The notes below the pieces were generated by a model that was not told the DNA's origin, did no database searches, and saw nothing but the letters and a program-made list of their open reading frames with translations. The position numbers were made by a program, and so were the translations under genes. A stretch of 64,000 bases of DNA from Teredinibacter waterburyi (GTDB lineage: Bacteria; Pseudomonadota; Gammaproteobacteria; Pseudomonadales; Cellvibrionaceae): the NCBI RefSeq assembly GCF_001922985.1, contig NZ_MRUH01000019.1:152925-216924 (forward strand), read 5' to 3'. This document shows, in pieces, positions 1 to 12,662 of this stretch; position 1 is the first letter of the stretch; every line of letters begins with the position of its first letter.

Positions 1-810
1 AAACGCTGAACCACCAATAACTGGAACCAGCTCGTTAGCTAGTGTGCGCTTACGAATCCCGAAGACTATCTCTTCTTCACTCAGCTCACCGCCTTCAAGA
101 TACTTATCCATCAACTCGTCAGTTGCTTCTGCGGCACACTCGATCATGTATTCGCGCATCTTTTGACAGCGCTCCAACAAATCGTCCGGAACCTCGCCAT
201 AATCAAAGGTCATACCCTGATCTGCAGCGTTCCAATGAATCGCCTTCATCTTAACGAGGTCGACTACGCCTTCAAACTTATCTTCTGCACCTATAGTCAT
301 TTGTAGCGGTACAGGAACAGCGCCTAAACGTGTTTCAAGCTGCTTCACCACCATCATGAAATCAGCACCAGCGCGGTCCATCTTGTTTACAAACACAATC
401 CGTGGAACGTGGTATTTATTTGCTTGACGCCACACAGTCTCGGTTTGAGGCTGTACCCCGGAGGAACCGCAAAGAACAACCACAGCGCCATCGAGCACCC
501 GCAAAGAGCGCTCAACTTCAATAGTGAAGTCAACGTGTCCAGGCGTATCAATAATATTGACGCGGTGCTGTTCAAATTGCTTCTGCATTCCAGACCAGAA
601 ACAGGTCGTAGCGGCCGAGGTGATGGTAATGCCTCGCTCCTGCTCCTGCTCCATCCAGTCCATGGTAGCTGCACCGTCGTGAACCTCACCAATTTTGTGA
701 GATAGCCCGGTGTAAAAAAGTACGCGTTCGGTTGTGGTGGTCTTACCTGCATCAACGTGCGCACAGATACCGATATTTCGATAACGTGCTATTGGCGTTT
801 TACGTGCCAC
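1..810 (-). CDS. fusA: Elongation factor G, N-terminal part (runs off window edge)
   Basis: EF-G is the GTPase that drives ribosomal translocation and, with RRF, ribosome recycling. Only the first 270 codons are here; the rest lies beyond base 1. The translation from a GTG start at 810 begins with the G1 loop AHVDAGKTT, followed by switch II DTPGHVD and the guanine-specificity motif NKMD, all intact. GTG is the only sensible start, because the ATG-initiated reading in this area is in another frame. It lies last in the rpsL-rpsG-fusA string on the minus strand, 194 bp after rpsG. A hairpin in that gap may lower readthrough into fusA. Confidence 0.95.
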   Translation of the reverse strand, partial: MARKTPIARYRNIGICAHVDAGKTTTTERVLFYTGLSHKIGEVHDGAATMDWMEQEQERGITITSAATTCFWSGMQKQFEQHRVNIIDTPGHVDFTIEVERSLRVLDGAVVVLCGSSGVQPQTETVWRQANKYHVPRIVFVNKMDRAGADFMMVVKQLETRLGAVPVPLQMTIGAEDKFEGVVDLVKMKAIHWNAADQGMTFDYGEVPDDLLERCQKMREYMIECAAEATDELMDKYLEGGELSEEEIVFGIRKRTLANELVPVIGGSAF

Positions 811-933
811 TCTAGTGTCCCCAATTCGCGTTTTTTCTCGTAAATATAAACCCTCGCCGCCGAACAAACTGCAACCAAGGCTTAACAAATTCTGTATGTA
901 AACAACTGCGTTTTCGCACTTTTCAAACGGTAA

Positions 934-955
934 AAGGCAGCTTTTAGGCTGCCTT
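934..955 (-). terminator. Hairpin with short T run between rpsG and fusA
   Basis: On the minus strand an 8-bp perfect stem (AAGGCAGC/GCTGCCTT) with a 6-nt loop is followed by only four T. It could be an attenuator, a partial terminator or an RNA-processing hairpin. Full termination is unlikely if fusA has no promoter of its own in the remaining 120 bp. Confidence 0.4.
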
Positions 956-1004
956 CTGCTGCATAAAAATAACGCTTAAAAATATGCGAAACGCAGTAGA
1001 GAAC

Positions 1005-1475
1005 TTAGAAACGGAAGTGCGAGAACGCCTTGTTGGCTTCTGCCATACGGTGTACGTCTTCACGCTTCTTAACAGCACCACCTTTACTCTGGGATGCATC
1101 GATCAACTCACCGGCCAAACGCTGAGGCATAGACTTTTCACCGCGACTGCGAGAATAATCCACTAACCAACGCATCGCGAGAGCTTCACGTCGTGATGGG
1201 CGAACTTCAACCGGAACCTGATAAGTCGCACCACCTACGCGGCGGGATTTTACTTCCACCAAAGGAGCGATGTTCTCAAGTGCTTCGCTAAAAACTTCTA
1301 GCGGGTCGCGGTTCGTTTTTTCTTCAACCTGCTTTAGAGCACCGTAAACGATTTTCTCTGCAACTGATTTTTTACCACTAACCATTACGTGGTTCATAAA
1401 TTTGGCCAAAGTCACGTTACCAAATTTGGGATCTGGCAATACTTCGCGCTTGGCGACGACTCTTCTTCTAGGCAT
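1005..1475 (-). CDS. rpsG: 30S ribosomal protein S7
   Basis: This 156-residue S7 nucleates assembly of the 30S head by binding the 3' domain of 16S rRNA and contacts the E-site tRNA. The sequence opens [20 protein letters not shown] and keeps the basic N-terminal arm and the conserved [19 protein letters not shown] segment, here [15 protein letters not shown]. Length equals the short (156 aa) bacterial form. It follows rpsL by about 100 bp on the same strand. In E. coli S7 represses the str operon by binding between the S12 and S7 genes; I could not confirm such a site here. Confidence 0.97.
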   Translation of the reverse strand: MPRRRVVAKREVLPDPKFGNVTLAKFMNHVMVSGKKSVAEKIVYGALKQVEEKTNRDPLEVFSEALENIAPLVEVKSRRVGGATYQVPVEVRPSRREALAMRWLVDYSRSRGEKSMPQRLAGELIDASQSKGGAVKKREDVHRMAEANKAFSHFRF

Positions 1476-1578
1476 GTTACTAACTCACCAATTTACTCAC
1501 AATTCAGGTTTTCCCGGGACGCTGAGTAATGATCCGCCCGGCCTTACTGGTTCTACCTTAAAACGCTTTCCGGGCCTA

Positions 1579-1953
1579 TTAGGCCTTAGGACGCTTAGTA
1601 CCGTATTTAGAACGAGCCTGTTTACGGTTGTTAACGCCGGAAGTATCCAAAGAACCGCGTACTGTGTGGTAGCGAACACCTGGCAAATCTTTTACTCGAC
1701 CGCCACGAATCAATACAACACTGTGCTCCTGCAAATTGTGGCCTTCACCACCGATGTAGGAAGAAACCTCAAAACCGTTAGTCAAACGCACACGACATAC
1801 TTTACGAAGTGCTGAGTTTGGCTTTTTAGGTGTAGTCGTATAAACACGAGTACAAACACCACGGCGCTGAGGACAGGCTTCCAAAGCACGTACGTCACTC
1901 TTTTGAACCTTGCGTTTTCTCGGCTTACGAACCAACTGGTTGATCGTTGCCAT
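1579..1953 (-). CDS. rpsL: 30S ribosomal protein S12
   Basis: S12 sits at the decoding centre and controls fidelity. The 124-residue form starts at the ATG at 1953 ([10 protein letters not shown]), with GGAG nine bases upstream; an in-frame ATG five codons earlier is not needed. The two loops that carry streptomycin-resistance substitutions are wild type: Lys43/Lys44 in TPKKPNS and Lys88 in [16 protein letters not shown], with Asp89 available for beta-methylthiolation. It lies 197 bp downstream of rpoC, with a hairpin in the gap. Confidence 0.97.
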   Translation of the reverse strand: MATINQLVRKPRKRKVQKSDVRALEACPQRRGVCTRVYTTTPKKPNSALRKVCRVRLTNGFEVSSYIGGEGHNLQEHSVVLIRGGRVKDLPGVRYHTVRGSLDTSGVNNRKQARSKYGTKRPKA

Positions 1954-2054
1954 GAAAATAAACTCCAACTATTACTTTATGTCCCCTTCTGAAACACAAG
2001 TGTATCAGGGACGATTTACTTGAATGGGGCTATGAATAACCCCCCACTGAAAAC

Positions 2055-2087
2055 AGCGGGTGGCGCATTGTAATGACACCACCCGCT
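2055..2087 (-). terminator. Hairpin downstream of rpoC
   Basis: A perfect 9-bp GC-rich stem (AGCGGGTGG/CCACCCGCT) with a 15-nt loop lies in the 197-bp gap between rpoC and rpsL. The T tract after it on the minus strand is poor (GTTTTC), so termination is likely partial at best. It may separate the rpo and str transcription units. Confidence 0.4.
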
Positions 2088-2150
2088 ATCGTCAACTTCT
2101 TGTACCGCGAGCAGTGAAGATCGCGGATTCTGACGCAAAAAAACCGCTTT

Positions 2151-5100
2151 TTAGCTCGATTTTAATGCTTCAGTCAACGCGGCTTCGATCTCTGCCGCAC
2201 TAACGGTATCTGAGCTAGAACCGGAAGCTTGCTCTTCGCGTCGTCGTCGTCGCTCGCTGTGGTAAGCCAAACCTGTACCGGCTGGAATCAAACGCCCAAC
2301 GACAACGTTTTCCTTCAAGCCGCGCAGGTTGTCCAACTTTCCGGTTACAGCAGCTTCAGTTAGGACGCGCGTAGTCTCTTGGAACGAAGCCGCAGAGATA
2401 AACGATTCAGTCGCCAACGAAGCCTTGGTGATACCGAGTAATTGACGTTCGTAGTTCGCCGGCTGGCGACTATCGGCACGTAGTTTTTCATTCGCTTCCA
2501 GCACAGCGTTGAACTCAACCTGCTCGCCTTTAACAAAATCAGAATCGCCCATGCTGCCAATCTCAACTTTACGCAGCATCTGACGAACAATAACTTCGAT
2601 GTGCTTATCGTTGATTTTTACACCCTGTAAGCGGTATACCTCTTGAATTTCATTCACGATATAACGCGCCAACATAACAACGCCTTGTAAGCGCAAAATG
2701 TCATGTGGGTTGCTAGGACCATCAGATACGATTTCACCCTTTGCAACTGTCTCACCTTCGAACACTGTCAAATGACGATGTTTAGGGATCAACACTTCAT
2801 AGTGGGTGGAGCCGTCAGCCAGCAACTCACCGTTAGCAGGGGTGATCACTAGGCGACGCTTACCTTTGGTTTCTTTACCAAACGAAACGGTACCGGAGAT
2901 CTCAGCCAAGATAGATGGCTCTTTAGGGCGTCGAGCCTCAAACAGGTCGGCAACGCGTGGCAAACCACCGGTAATATCGCGAGTCTTTGAACTCTCTTGC
3001 GGAATACGCGCAATAATGTCACCGACACCAACCATATCGCCGTCCGCTAGAGACGTCATGATGGCTTTGCCTGGAAGCATGTAGTGAGCTGGCTGCTTGG
3101 AGTTCGCCAAGGTCAATTCATTACCTTTTTCATCCAGCAGGGTTACGCCTGGCTTCAGGTCTTTACCTGCAGCTGGACGTTCACCTGGATCGAGAATTTC
3201 GGTATTCGACAAGCCTGTCAGCTCATCCGTCTGCTTGCGAACAGACAGACCTTCTTCCATACCGGTTAGAGCAACTCGACCAGCAACTTCAGTAATAATG
3301 GGGTGCGTGTGCGGATCCCATTTGGCAACAATACTGCCGCCTTTAACTTCTTCGCCGTCTTTAACTGTAATAGCTGCACCGTAAGGAACTTTGTAACGTT
3401 CGCGCTCACGGCCGGCCATATCGGCAACGGCCAACTCACCAGAGCGAGATACCGCCACTAGCTCGCCGCTCTTACGCGTTACAACTTTAATGTTGTGAAG
3501 ACGTACAACACCATCCTGCTTAACCTGAATACTGTCTGCTGCCGAAGCTCGGCTAGCGGCACCACCAATGTGGAAGGTACGCATGGTTAGCTGAGTACCC
3601 GGCTCACCAATAGACTGTGCAGCGATAACACCGACAGCTTCGCCGATATTGGCGCGATGACCTCGAGCCAAGTCGCGACCGTAACACTGCGCACAGATAC
3701 CGAAACGGGATTCACATGAAATCGCTGAGCGAACAGCCACTTCATCGATACCCATTAGCTCGACACGCTCAACCCACTTCTCATCGATCATGGTACCGGC
3801 GGGGATTAGAATCTCATCACTGCCTGGACGCATAACGTCGCGTGCAACAACTCGTCCAAGGATTCGATCACCCAAGGATTCAATGATGTCACCACCTTCA
3901 ATTACCGGTGACATGGTGAGACCTTCATCGGTACCACAGTCAACGGAGGTGATAACAACGTCCTGAGCAACGTCAACCAAACGACGCGTTAGGTAACCAG
4001 AGTTAGCCGTTTTCAGGGCTGTATCCGCCAGACCTTTACGCGCTCCGTGAGTCGAAATAAAGTACTGAAGTACGTTCAAACCTTCACGGAAGTTTGCGGT
4101 AATCGGGGTTTCAATAATCGAACCGTCTGGACGCGCCATCAAACCACGCATACCGGCAAGCTGACGGATCTGAGCGGGAGAACCACGAGCACCAGAGTCG
4201 GCATACATAAATACCGAATTATAGGATGCTTGCTGCTCTTCTTCGCCGTCGCGGTTGATAACCGCCTCTTTCGAAATACCTTCCATCATGGATTTGGCAA
4301 CCAAGTCGTTGGCGCGTGACCAGATGTCGATAACCTTGTTGTACTTCTCACCTTGAGTAACCAAACCGGAAGCAAACTGGCTTTCAATTTCTTTTACTTC
4401 TTCTTCAGCACTATCGATGATGCCGGCTTTGGCATCGGGGATAGCAAAGTCGTTCACACCAATAGATGATCCGGACTTAGTACTGAAGTCATACCCCATG
4501 TACATCAACTGATCGGCAAAAATAACCGTGGCTTTTAGGCCAACGATCCGATAACAGAAGTTGATAATACCGGAGATAGCCTTTTTCACCATCGCGCGGT
4601 TAACCATTTCAAAGGGGATTCCCTCTGGAACAATTTCCCACAACAACACACGGCCGACAGATGTATCGACGATTGACGTAGTAACTTCTTTCTCGCCGTC
4701 TTCACGCATTCTAACGTCGCGAATACGAACTTTAATTCGAGCCTGCAGGCCTACTTGTTTCGAATAAAATGCGCGCGACACTTCTTTCGGATCAGAGAAG
4801 ACCATGCCTTCACCAAGATCATTTACGCGATCACGTGTCATCCAGTACAAGCCCAAAACAACGTCCTGAGAAGGCACGATGATTGGCTCACCTGAGGCTG
4901 GCGAAAGAATGTTATTGGTCGACATCATCAATGCGCGCGCTTCTAGCTGCGCTTCAATCGTTAGCGGTACGTGTACCGCCATCTGATCACCATCGAAGTC
5001 GGCGTTATAAGCCGCACAAACCAATGGGTGCAACTGAATCGCTTTACCTTCAATCAATACGGGCTCAAACGCTTGAATACCTAGACGGTGAAGAGTCGGT

Positions 5101-6377
5101 GCCCGGTTCAATAGAACTGGATGCTCGCGAATCACATCATCAAGAATATCCCAAACGACCGGCTCTTCACGCTCGACCATTTTCTTAGCGGCTTTGATGG
5201 TAGTCGCAAGACCACGCAACTCAAGCTTGCTAAAAATAAACGGCTTAAATAGTTCTAAAGCCATTTTCTTTGGTAGACCGCACTGATGCAGGCGTAAAGT
5301 TGGGCCGGTTACAATTACCGAACGACCAGAATAGTCAACGCGCTTACCCAGTAGGTTCTGACGGAAACGGCCCTGCTTACCTTTGATCATATCGGCCAAA
5401 GACTTCAGTGGACGCTTGTTTGAACCGGTGATAGCGCGACCGCGACGACCGTTGTCTAACAGAGCGTCTACCGCTTCTTGCAGCATGCGCTTTTCGTTAC
5501 GAACAATAATGTCCGGCGCGTTCAAATCGAGCAAACGCTTTAAACGGTTGTTGCGGTTAATAACGCGACGGTAGAGATCATTAAGATCCGACGTTGCGAA
5601 ACGACCACCATCCAAAGGTACTAATGGACGCAAATCAGGCGGGAGTACCGGTAACGCTTCCATCACCATCCACTGAGGCTTGTTGCCAGACTGGATGAAA
5701 GCTTCCAAAAGTTTCAGGCGCTTAGAAAGCTTTTTAATTTTAGTTTCAGAGTTGGTGGTTGGAATTTCTTCGCGAATATGCTCCGCTTCGGATTCCAGAT
5801 CCATATCCATAATTAGACGCTGAATAGCTTCGGCACCCATCTTGGCATCAAACTCGTCACCAAACTCTTCCATCGCCTCGAAATACTGCTCGTCAGTCAA
5901 TAACTGACCGCGTTCGAGGTTTGTCATACCGGGCTCGGTAACAACAAATGATTCAAAATAAAGGACGCGCTCAATACTGCGCAAGGTCATGTCGAGCAAC
6001 AAACCAATACGACTAGGAAGCGACTTTAAGAACCAGATGTGTGCAACAGGGCAAGCCAACTCGATATGGCCCATACGCTCACGACGAACCTTGGCCAAGG
6101 TAACTTCAACGCCACACTTCTCACAGATAATACCGCGATGTTTCATGCGCTTGTATTTTCCGCACAAGCATTCGTAATCTTTTACTGGGCCAAAAATTTT
6201 GGCGCAGAACAAACCTTCGCGCTCAGGCTTGAAGGTACGGTAGTTAATTGTCTCCGGCTTTCTAACTTCGCCAAACGACCACGACCGAATCATCTCAGGA
6301 GATGCCAAACCAATACGAATTCCATCGAACTCGTCGGTGGTACCCTGATTTTTCAACAAATTAAGTAGGTCTTTCAA
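2151..6377 (-). CDS. rpoC: DNA-directed RNA polymerase subunit beta'
   Basis: This is the largest core RNA polymerase subunit, 1408 aa (E. coli 1407). The catalytic magnesium loop NADFDGDQ is intact, with Asn at residue 458 and aspartates at 460, 462 and 464, the same numbers as in E. coli. The N-terminal zinc finger ([20 protein letters not shown]) and the second Cys cluster near residue 890 ([15 protein letters not shown]) are present. It follows rpoB by 76 bp on the same strand and is certainly cotranscribed. The C-terminal tail is rich in Glu, Ser and Ala. No insertion or break is visible. Confidence 0.98.
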   Translation of the reverse strand: MKDLLNLLKNQGTTDEFDGIRIGLASPEMIRSWSFGEVRKPETINYRTFKPEREGLFCAKIFGPVKDYECLCGKYKRMKHRGIICEKCGVEVTLAKVRRERMGHIELACPVAHIWFLKSLPSRIGLLLDMTLRSIERVLYFESFVVTEPGMTNLERGQLLTDEQYFEAMEEFGDEFDAKMGAEAIQRLIMDMDLESEAEHIREEIPTTNSETKIKKLSKRLKLLEAFIQSGNKPQWMVMEALPVLPPDLRPLVPLDGGRFATSDLNDLYRRVINRNNRLKRLLDLNAPDIIVRNEKRMLQEAVDALLDNGRRGRAITGSNKRPLKSLADMIKGKQGRFRQNLLGKRVDYSGRSVIVTGPTLRLHQCGLPKKMALELFKPFIFSKLELRGLATTIKAAKKMVEREEPVVWDILDDVIREHPVLLNRAPTLHRLGIQAFEPVLIEGKAIQLHPLVCAAYNADFDGDQMAVHVPLTIEAQLEARALMMSTNNILSPASGEPIIVPSQDVVLGLYWMTRDRVNDLGEGMVFSDPKEVSRAFYSKQVGLQARIKVRIRDVRMREDGEKEVTTSIVDTSVGRVLLWEIVPEGIPFEMVNRAMVKKAISGIINFCYRIVGLKATVIFADQLMYMGYDFSTKSGSSIGVNDFAIPDAKAGIIDSAEEEVKEIESQFASGLVTQGEKYNKVIDIWSRANDLVAKSMMEGISKEAVINRDGEEEQQASYNSVFMYADSGARGSPAQIRQLAGMRGLMARPDGSIIETPITANFREGLNVLQYFISTHGARKGLADTALKTANSGYLTRRLVDVAQDVVITSVDCGTDEGLTMSPVIEGGDIIESLGDRILGRVVARDVMRPGSDEILIPAGTMIDEKWVERVELMGIDEVAVRSAISCESRFGICAQCYGRDLARGHRANIGEAVGVIAAQSIGEPGTQLTMRTFHIGGAASRASAADSIQVKQDGVVRLHNIKVVTRKSGELVAVSRSGELAVADMAGRERERYKVPYGAAITVKDGEEVKGGSIVAKWDPHTHPIITEVAGRVALTGMEEGLSVRKQTDELTGLSNTEILDPGERPAAGKDLKPGVTLLDEKGNELTLANSKQPAHYMLPGKAIMTSLADGDMVGVGDIIARIPQESSKTRDITGGLPRVADLFEARRPKEPSILAEISGTVSFGKETKGKRRLVITPANGELLADGSTHYEVLIPKHRHLTVFEGETVAKGEIVSDGPSNPHDILRLQGVVMLARYIVNEIQEVYRLQGVKINDKHIEVIVRQMLRKVEIGSMGDSDFVKGEQVEFNAVLEANEKLRADSRQPANYERQLLGITKASLATESFISAASFQETTRVLTEAAVTGKLDNLRGLKENVVVGRLIPAGTGLAYHSERRRRREEQASGSSSDTVSAAEIEAALTEALKSS

Positions 6378-6453
6378 AACTTTTCCTCCAGTGGGTGCTT
6401 ATGCACAGTGGGCGCGTACCATACGGTGGCGCCCACCACCGTTTATGCGAATA

Positions 6454-9400
6454 TTAGGAGTCTTCTTCCAGTTCGATGTTGATACCGAGAGAGCGAATTT
6501 CTTTAACAAGTACGTTAAAGGATTCTGGCATTCCCGGTTCCATACGATGGTCGCCATCCACAATGTTTTTATACATTTTGGTACGACCATTTACATCGTC
6601 CGACTTAACAGTAAGCATCTCTTGCAGGGTATAAGCTGCACCGTATGCTTCCAGAGCCCACACTTCCATCTCTCCGAAACGCTGGCCACCGAATTGAGCT
6701 TTACCGCCCAATGGCTGCTGCGTAACCAAGCTGTAGGAACCCGTGGAACGTGCGTGCATCTTGTCGTCAACCAAGTGGTTAAGCTTCAACATGTACATGT
6801 AACCTACGGTCACAGGACGCTGGAAGGAATCGCCGGTACGACCATCAAACAAGGTCATCTGCCCTGAATCTGGTAGATCAGCTAAACGCAGCAACTGCTT
6901 GATCTCTACTTCCTTGGCACCGTCAAATGCACGGGTCGCCATAGGCACACCTTCACGAAGGTTGTCAGCCAGTTCAAGTATTTCACTATCACTGAAGCTG
7001 TCTAACTCTTCCTTCTTGTAGGAATCGCCGATCTGGTTGTAGATCTCATCCAAAAGCTTACGCAAGTCGGTAACAGCTTTTTGCTGCTTCAACATCTCGT
7101 CGATCTTACGACCAAGACCTTTCGACGCTAGACCTAGGTGAGTCTCAAGAATCTGACCAACGTTCATTCGCGACGGAACACCTAGCGGGTTCAATACGAT
7201 ATCGACAGCTTCACCATTTGCATCGTGAGGCATATCTTCAACCGGCATAATCACGGAGATAACACCTTTGTTACCGTGACGACCAGCCATCTTGTCACCA
7301 GGCTGAATACGACGTTTGATCGCAAGATAAACTTTAACGATTTTCAATACGCCCGGAGCCAGATCATCGCCAGTAGATACCTTGCGTTTCTTATCTTCAA
7401 AACGCTCATCTAACTGTTTGCGACGCTCGGCTAGCTGCACTTCAGCGGCATCTATCTGCTCGTTGAGCGCATCGTCTTCCATGCGGATCTTAAACCAGTC
7501 TTCTTTTTCCAATGAATCCAAGTTTTCGTCTGTTACCGCGACACCGCGCTTAACACCCTTACCATTAGAGGCATTCTGGCCGACTAACGCTGCACGTAAA
7601 CGCTCAAAGGTTGCACCTTCAACAATACGATACTCTTCGTTTAGATCCTTACGAACCTTATTCAACTGTGCCTTTTCGATATCCAGTGAACGCTGATCTT
7701 TTTCAAGGCCATCGCGGGTAAATACCTGAACATCAATTACCGTACCCTTCACACTTGAAGGAACGCGCAAGGAAGTATCTTTAACATCAGATGCCTTCTC
7801 ACCAAAGATGGCACGTAACAGTTTTTCTTCCGGTGTCAGCTGGGTTTCGCCCTTTGGCGTAACCTTGCCTACCAGAATATCGCCAGCACCCACTTCGGCA
7901 CCAACATAAACGATCCCTGATTCGTCCAGCTTCGACAATGCACCTTCGCCCACGTTAGGAATATCAGCTGTAATTTCTTCGCTGCCTAACTTGGTATCAC
8001 GTGCAATACAGGTCAATTCTTGGATGTGAATCGTGGTAAAACGATCTTCTTGTACAACACGCTCGGACACCAAGATGGAATCCTCGAAGTTGTAGCCGTT
8101 CCAAGGCATAAATGCGATACGCATATTCTGCCCTAAAGCTAGCTCACCAAGGTCCACAGATGGGCCGTCGGCTAGAATATCGCCACGAGAAACAGACTCG
8201 CCTGTACGTACGATTGGACGCTGATTAATACAAGTATTCTGGTTAGATCGGGTGTACTTAGTGAGGTTATAAATATCCACACCCGCGTCACCAGTGGCAA
8301 CTTCATCGTTGTGCACTCGAACAACAATGCGAGCCGCATCAACACTTTCGATTTCGCCACCGCGTTTTGCAACAACGCAAACACCGGAGTCGCGCGCTAC
8401 GTTGCGCTCCATACCGGTACCTACCACAGGCTTCTCAGCCTTTAGCGTTGGTACGGCCTGACGCTGCATGTTCGACCCCATTAGGGCTCGGTTTGCATCA
8501 TCGTGCTCAAGGAATGGAATCAATGACGCGGCAACAGAAACAACCTGTCGTGGCGATACATCCATATACTGAACGTCGCTAGGCGCTTTCAGGTTAAATT
8601 CGTTTTGATAGCGCACTGACACGAGTTCTTCGATCAGCTCACCTTTTTTGTTAGTCTCGGCAGACGCTTGAGCAATAACGTATTGCGCTTCGTTGATCGC
8701 GGATAGATATTCAATATCATCTGTAACTTTGCCGTCGACAACTTTGCGGTGCGGACTTTCGAGGAAACCATAGCTATTAGTGCGCGCATAGGTTGCCAAT
8801 GAATTTATCAGACCAATGTTCGGACCTTCAGGCGTTTCGATTGGGCAAACACGACCGTAGTGAGTCGGATGCACGTCACGTACTTCAAAGCCAGCACGCT
8901 CACGAGTCAGACCACCAGGGCCTAAAGCCGATACACGACGCTTGTGGGTCACTTCCGAAAGCGGGTTGTTCTGATCCATAAACTGCGATAGCTGACTGGA
9001 ACCGAAAAACTCTTTAACGGCAGCGGCTACAGGCTTAGCATTAATCAAATCCTGCGGCATCAAGCCTTCACTTTCAGCCATCGACAAGCGCTCTTTAACT
9101 GCACGCTCGACCCGAACCAAACCTACGCGGAACTGGTTTTCGGCCATCTCGCCAACAGAACGAACACGACGGTTACCAAGGTGATCGATATCATCGACAG
9201 TTCCCTGACCGTTACGAATATTAATCAAAGTTTTCATTACTTCGACAATATCTTCACGAGACAAGGTGCCTTCACCCGTCTCGTCTTCAAGATCTAGGCG
9301 ACGGTTAAACTTCATTCGACCAACAGCGGACAAGTCATAGCGTTCAGAACTAAAAAACAAGTTCTGAAACAGGCCTTCAGCCGACTCTTTCGTTGGTGGC

Positions 9401-10539
9401 TCCCCCGGACGCATCATACGGTAGATTTCTACCAATGCTTCCAGTTCAGTTTTTGCCGGGTCATTGCGCAAAGTATCAGCGACAAACGGACCACAATCTA
9501 AATCGTTGGTATAAAGAGTTTCGAATTCCGTTACGCCGGCCTTTAAGAGGTCCGCCATAACTTCGTCAGTAATTTCGGTGTTGCACTCGAACAACAACTC
9601 ACCCGTGTTCGTGTCGATGATATTTTTGGCCAGCGCGCGACCAACCATATACTCAACAGGAACATCGAGCTCGGACACATTAGCTTTCTCCATTTGTCGA
9701 ATATGGCGAGCAGTAATTCGACGCCCCTCTTCAACAATAAGATTGCCTTTTTTGTCTTTAATTTCGAACGTCGTAACATCACCACGCAGGCGCGCAGGAA
9801 CAAGCTCCAACTTGATGGTGCCATCAGCTGCAATTTTATATTTCGACGACTCGAAAAACATATCGAGCATTTCTTCTGAGGAATAGCCCAGCGCTCGCAA
9901 CAGAATGGTCGCAGGAAGCTTACGGCGACGGTCTATACGTACAAATACATGATCTTTAGGATCGAATTCGAAATCCAACCATGAACCGCGATAAGGAATA
10001 ATTCGTGCGGAATAAAGCAGTTTACCGGAGGAGTGAGTCTTACCTTTATCGTGCTCGAAAAACACACCCGGCGAACGGTGTAGCTGGGAAACGATTACTC
10101 GCTCAGTCCCGTTAATAACGAACGTACCGTTATCAGTCATCAATGGGATTTCACCCATGTAGACTTCTTGTTCTTTAATATCTTTAATCGCCTTGCTAGA
10201 CGACTCGCGATCATAAATGATCAGGCGAACTTTAACCCGTAAAGGTACAGCGTAGGTTGCACCGCGCAACACACATTCGCTCACATCAAATACAGGCTTG
10301 CCAAGGGCATAGCTAACATACTCAAGGGCAGCATTGCCCGAGTAGCTCACTATCGGAAACACAGACTTAAAAGCTGCCTGCAAACCGATATCAATTCGGT
10401 CATCGTCGAGCTTGTCTGACTGGGTGAATTTTCTATAGGAATCTAATTGAATTGCCAGCAGGTAGGGGACATCCATGACGTCTGGCAGTTTTCCAAAATC
10501 CTTACGGATACGTTTTTTCTCAGTATATGAGTAAGCCAT
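6454..10539 (-). CDS. rpoB: DNA-directed RNA polymerase subunit beta
   Basis: Core RNA polymerase beta subunit, 1361 aa against 1342 in E. coli. The rifampicin region starts near Gly513 (E. coli 507) and reads [22 protein letters not shown], a wild-type pattern at the Ser, Asp, His and Ser positions where resistance changes fall; rifampicin sensitivity is inferred from this. The conserved [12 protein letters not shown] segment near the C-terminus is present. It is preceded by a 223-bp leader after rplL that carries an attenuator-like hairpin, and is followed by rpoC. Confidence 0.98.
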   Translation of the reverse strand: MAYSYTEKKRIRKDFGKLPDVMDVPYLLAIQLDSYRKFTQSDKLDDDRIDIGLQAAFKSVFPIVSYSGNAALEYVSYALGKPVFDVSECVLRGATYAVPLRVKVRLIIYDRESSSKAIKDIKEQEVYMGEIPLMTDNGTFVINGTERVIVSQLHRSPGVFFEHDKGKTHSSGKLLYSARIIPYRGSWLDFEFDPKDHVFVRIDRRRKLPATILLRALGYSSEEMLDMFFESSKYKIAADGTIKLELVPARLRGDVTTFEIKDKKGNLIVEEGRRITARHIRQMEKANVSELDVPVEYMVGRALAKNIIDTNTGELLFECNTEITDEVMADLLKAGVTEFETLYTNDLDCGPFVADTLRNDPAKTELEALVEIYRMMRPGEPPTKESAEGLFQNLFFSSERYDLSAVGRMKFNRRLDLEDETGEGTLSREDIVEVMKTLINIRNGQGTVDDIDHLGNRRVRSVGEMAENQFRVGLVRVERAVKERLSMAESEGLMPQDLINAKPVAAAVKEFFGSSQLSQFMDQNNPLSEVTHKRRVSALGPGGLTRERAGFEVRDVHPTHYGRVCPIETPEGPNIGLINSLATYARTNSYGFLESPHRKVVDGKVTDDIEYLSAINEAQYVIAQASAETNKKGELIEELVSVRYQNEFNLKAPSDVQYMDVSPRQVVSVAASLIPFLEHDDANRALMGSNMQRQAVPTLKAEKPVVGTGMERNVARDSGVCVVAKRGGEIESVDAARIVVRVHNDEVATGDAGVDIYNLTKYTRSNQNTCINQRPIVRTGESVSRGDILADGPSVDLGELALGQNMRIAFMPWNGYNFEDSILVSERVVQEDRFTTIHIQELTCIARDTKLGSEEITADIPNVGEGALSKLDESGIVYVGAEVGAGDILVGKVTPKGETQLTPEEKLLRAIFGEKASDVKDTSLRVPSSVKGTVIDVQVFTRDGLEKDQRSLDIEKAQLNKVRKDLNEEYRIVEGATFERLRAALVGQNASNGKGVKRGVAVTDENLDSLEKEDWFKIRMEDDALNEQIDAAEVQLAERRKQLDERFEDKKRKVSTGDDLAPGVLKIVKVYLAIKRRIQPGDKMAGRHGNKGVISVIMPVEDMPHDANGEAVDIVLNPLGVPSRMNVGQILETHLGLASKGLGRKIDEMLKQQKAVTDLRKLLDEIYNQIGDSYKKEELDSFSDSEILELADNLREGVPMATRAFDGAKEVEIKQLLRLADLPDSGQMTLFDGRTGDSFQRPVTVGYMYMLKLNHLVDDKMHARSTGSYSLVTQQPLGGKAQFGGQRFGEMEVWALEAYGAAYTLQEMLTVKSDDVNGRTKMYKNIVDGDHRMEPGMPESFNVLVKEIRSLGINIELEEDS

Positions 10540-10690
10540 TAGTGTTCCTCAGCTTGTTCACGGAGTGCATAAATCGCAATCACGCAAGACCTGGTTGGCC
10601 TTGATTGTTCTAGTACCGTGTTTTACTTAAACGCCCATCAACAAAAAGACTGCAGATGTACTTCGATCATGCGTCGACCGCAAACGGGAA

Positions 10691-10719
10691 AAGGCCAGTG
10701 GGCAAAACCCACTGACCTT
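10691..10719 (-). terminator. rplL-rpoB intercistronic attenuator hairpin
   Basis: On the minus strand, AAGGTCAGTGGG, a 5-nt loop and CCCACTGGCCTTTT form a 12-bp stem with one G-U pair, ending in a T run. It lies between rplL and rpoB, where E. coli has a partial terminator that sets the ratio of ribosomal protein to polymerase synthesis. The same role is inferred here. Confidence 0.6.
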
Positions 10720-10762
10720 GTTCTCTTCGAAGACCTCGAATCGAGCATCTTCAAACAACAAC

Positions 10763-11131
10763 TTACTTAAGCTCGACAGATGCGCCAGCTTCTTCAAGTT
10801 GCTTCTTAGCTTCTTCAGCGTCAGCCTTAGGAGCGCCTTCTTTAATCGTGCTTGGAGCGCCGTCAACCAACTCTTTAGCTTCTTTCAAGCCAAGACCAGT
10901 GATTGCACGAACAGCCTTAATCACGTTAACTTTCTTCTCGCCAACAGAGGTCAAAACTACGTCGAAATCAGTTTTTTCTTCTGCAGCAGCACCAGCGTCA
11001 CCAGCAGCTACAGCTACAGCGGCAGCGGCAGATACACCGAACTTTTCTTCCATAGCTGAGATCAGTTCGACAACGTCGGTTACTGACATTTCAGCGATTG
11101 CATTGATGATATCTTCTTTAGTCAGAGACAT
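10763..11131 (-). CDS. rplL: 50S ribosomal protein L7/L12
   Basis: L7/L12 forms the multimeric stalk that recruits translational GTPases. The 122-residue protein has the N-terminal dimerisation helices ([20 protein letters not shown]), an Ala/Gly-rich flexible hinge around residues 36-52, and the globular C-terminal domain with [20 protein letters not shown], which contacts EF-Tu and EF-G. It lies 66 bp after rplJ on the same strand. Confidence 0.98.
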   Translation of the reverse strand: MSLTKEDIINAIAEMSVTDVVELISAMEEKFGVSAAAAVAVAAGDAGAAAEEKTDFDVVLTSVGEKKVNVIKAVRAITGLGLKEAKELVDGAPSTIKEGAPKADAEEAKKQLEEAGASVELK

Positions 11132-11197
11132 GACTCAATTCCTAAATTATGTGAGCTTTCGCTCTAAATTGTTTAACTCAACAGAAAACCAAAAAGG

Positions 11198-11692
11198 TTA
11201 TGCTGCTGCCTGCTCTTTCTGGTCGCGAATGGCCGCAATAGTGCGTACCAATTTGCCCGCAGCTGCTTCTTTCATAACACTCATCAACTTGGCGATTGCT
11301 TCGTCGTAAGTTGGCAGACTTGCCAACAGACCAACATCAACCAAACTGCCTTCGAAAGCGGCCAACTTAAGTTCCAACTTGTCGTTTGTCTTAGCGAAAT
11401 CACGCAGGATACGCGCACCGGCGCCTGGATGTTCGTTAGAAAACGCGATTAAAGTTGGACCTACAAACGCATCATTAAGACACGTATAGTCGGTACCCTC
11501 TACTGCGCGACGAGCCAATGTATTACGTACGACACGAATCCATACGCCATTTTCACGGGCTTCTTTACGCAGCGCTGTCATGTTGCTCACGGTTACACCG
11601 CGAGCATCAGCAACAACAGCTGACAGAGCGTTTTTAGCAGCTTCATGGACCTCAGCGACAATCGCTTTTTTGCCTTCGAGTCCTAATGCCAC
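11198..11692 (-). CDS. rplJ: 50S ribosomal protein L10
   Basis: L10 anchors the L7/L12 dimers to 23S rRNA. At 164 aa it has the usual length (E. coli 165). The N-terminal rRNA-binding half ([19 protein letters not shown], then [19 protein letters not shown]) and the C-terminal helix that carries L12 dimers are both recognisable. In E. coli the L10-L12 complex represses its own mRNA through a structured leader; the 273-bp gap upstream contains a candidate for that leader. Confidence 0.97.
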   Translation of the reverse strand: MALGLEGKKAIVAEVHEAAKNALSAVVADARGVTVSNMTALRKEARENGVWIRVVRNTLARRAVEGTDYTCLNDAFVGPTLIAFSNEHPGAGARILRDFAKTNDKLELKLAAFEGSLVDVGLLASLPTYDEAIAKLMSVMKEAAAGKLVRTIAAIRDQKEQAAA

Positions 11693-11965
11693 GATATTAC
11701 TCCTGGATTTGATTAGCTAAGCTAATCGTTAACAAATCGACCCCATAAAACTGGAGTCGCTCTTTTCGGTGTATCAAATCCAGCGAAAAACTGAATTGGG
11801 CCACCGTCTGCGTAGGCTTCAGCTTGCGCATCCATTAAAAGTAGACTTAATAATAAGTGCCACTCACCTACGGTCTTTGACGGCCTGAAAGACACTGGCT
11901 CGATAACGACTTGTTATTTGCAGCGACGTTTCAGACCCCAAAGTTCGGGTTTCAACCTACTGGAA
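11693..11965 (-). promoter_or_regulatory. Probable L10 autoregulatory leader
   Basis: This is the 273-bp gap between rplA and rplJ. On the minus strand CCGTAGGTGAGTGG (plus 11860-11873) can pair with GCCTACG (plus 11811-11817), which is followed by CAGACGGTGG. That arrangement resembles the conserved core of gammaproteobacterial L10 leader RNAs. A covariance search with the L10_leader model would settle it. Confidence 0.45.
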
Positions 11966-12661
11966 TTAAACTTCCAGAGTAGATTGATCAATCGTTATAC
12001 CTGGGCCCATAGTGGTGCTCAGGGAAATCTTCTTTAGGTAAACACCTTTCGCTGTTGCTGGCTTAGCTTTCTTCAGGTCGGCAATTAGCGCCTCCAAGTT
12101 AGCTTTGATCGCAGCCGAGTCGAACGCAACCTTACCAATACCGCCATGAATAATGCCGCCTTTATCTGCGCGGAATCGCACCTGACCAGCTTTAGCATTT
12201 TTAACAGCAGTAGCAACATCTGGTGTTACGGTGCCAGTTTTTGGGTTTGGCATTAGTCCGCGCGGACCAAGCACCTGACCAAGCATACCAACAACACGCA
12301 TAGCCGCTGGGTCAGCAATAACCACGTCAAAGTCCATCATGCCGCCTTTGATCTGCTCGGCAAGATCTTCCATACCAACAAATTCTGCGCCCGCTTCTTT
12401 AGCCGCCTCAGCTGCAGCGCCTTGACTAAAAACAGCAACACGAACATCGTTACCCGTACCGTGCGGCAAGCTAGTTGCTCCGCGCACTGCCTGGTCAGAT
12501 TTACGTGGGTCAATACCCAAGTTAATAGCCGCATCAACGGTTTCACTGAACTTCACGGTAGACAATTCTTTCAGTAGAGCAACAGCTTCTTCAATACCGT
12601 ATGCTTTAGCTGTATCAACTTTTTCATTAATCAGTTTTTTGCGCTTAGATAATTTAGCCAC
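11966..12661 (-). CDS. rplA: 50S ribosomal protein L1
   Basis: L1 forms the mobile stalk at the E site and is also a translational repressor of the L11 operon. I place the start at a GTG at 12661 (VAKLSKRKK...), giving 231 aa (E. coli 234). An upstream in-frame ATG would add 22 residues lying inside rplK. The rplK stop ends just 1 bp before this GTG, so the two are translationally coupled, as in other gammaproteobacteria. The L1 hallmark [13 protein letters not shown] is present. Confidence 0.96.
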   Translation of the reverse strand: MAKLSKRKKLINEKVDTAKAYGIEEAVALLKELSTVKFSETVDAAINLGIDPRKSDQAVRGATSLPHGTGNDVRVAVFSQGAAAEAAKEAGAEFVGMEDLAEQIKGGMMDFDVVIADPAAMRVVGMLGQVLGPRGLMPNPKTGTVTPDVATAVKNAKAGQVRFRADKGGIIHGGIGKVAFDSAAIKANLEALIADLKKAKPATAKGVYLKKISLSTTMGPGITIDQSTLEV

Positions 12662-12662
12662 G

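Noticed and set aside
1402..1815. 137-codon plus-strand reading frame across rpsL and rpsG
   Set aside because: It is antisense to two ribosomal protein genes and has no ribosome binding site. It is a shadow of their codon use.
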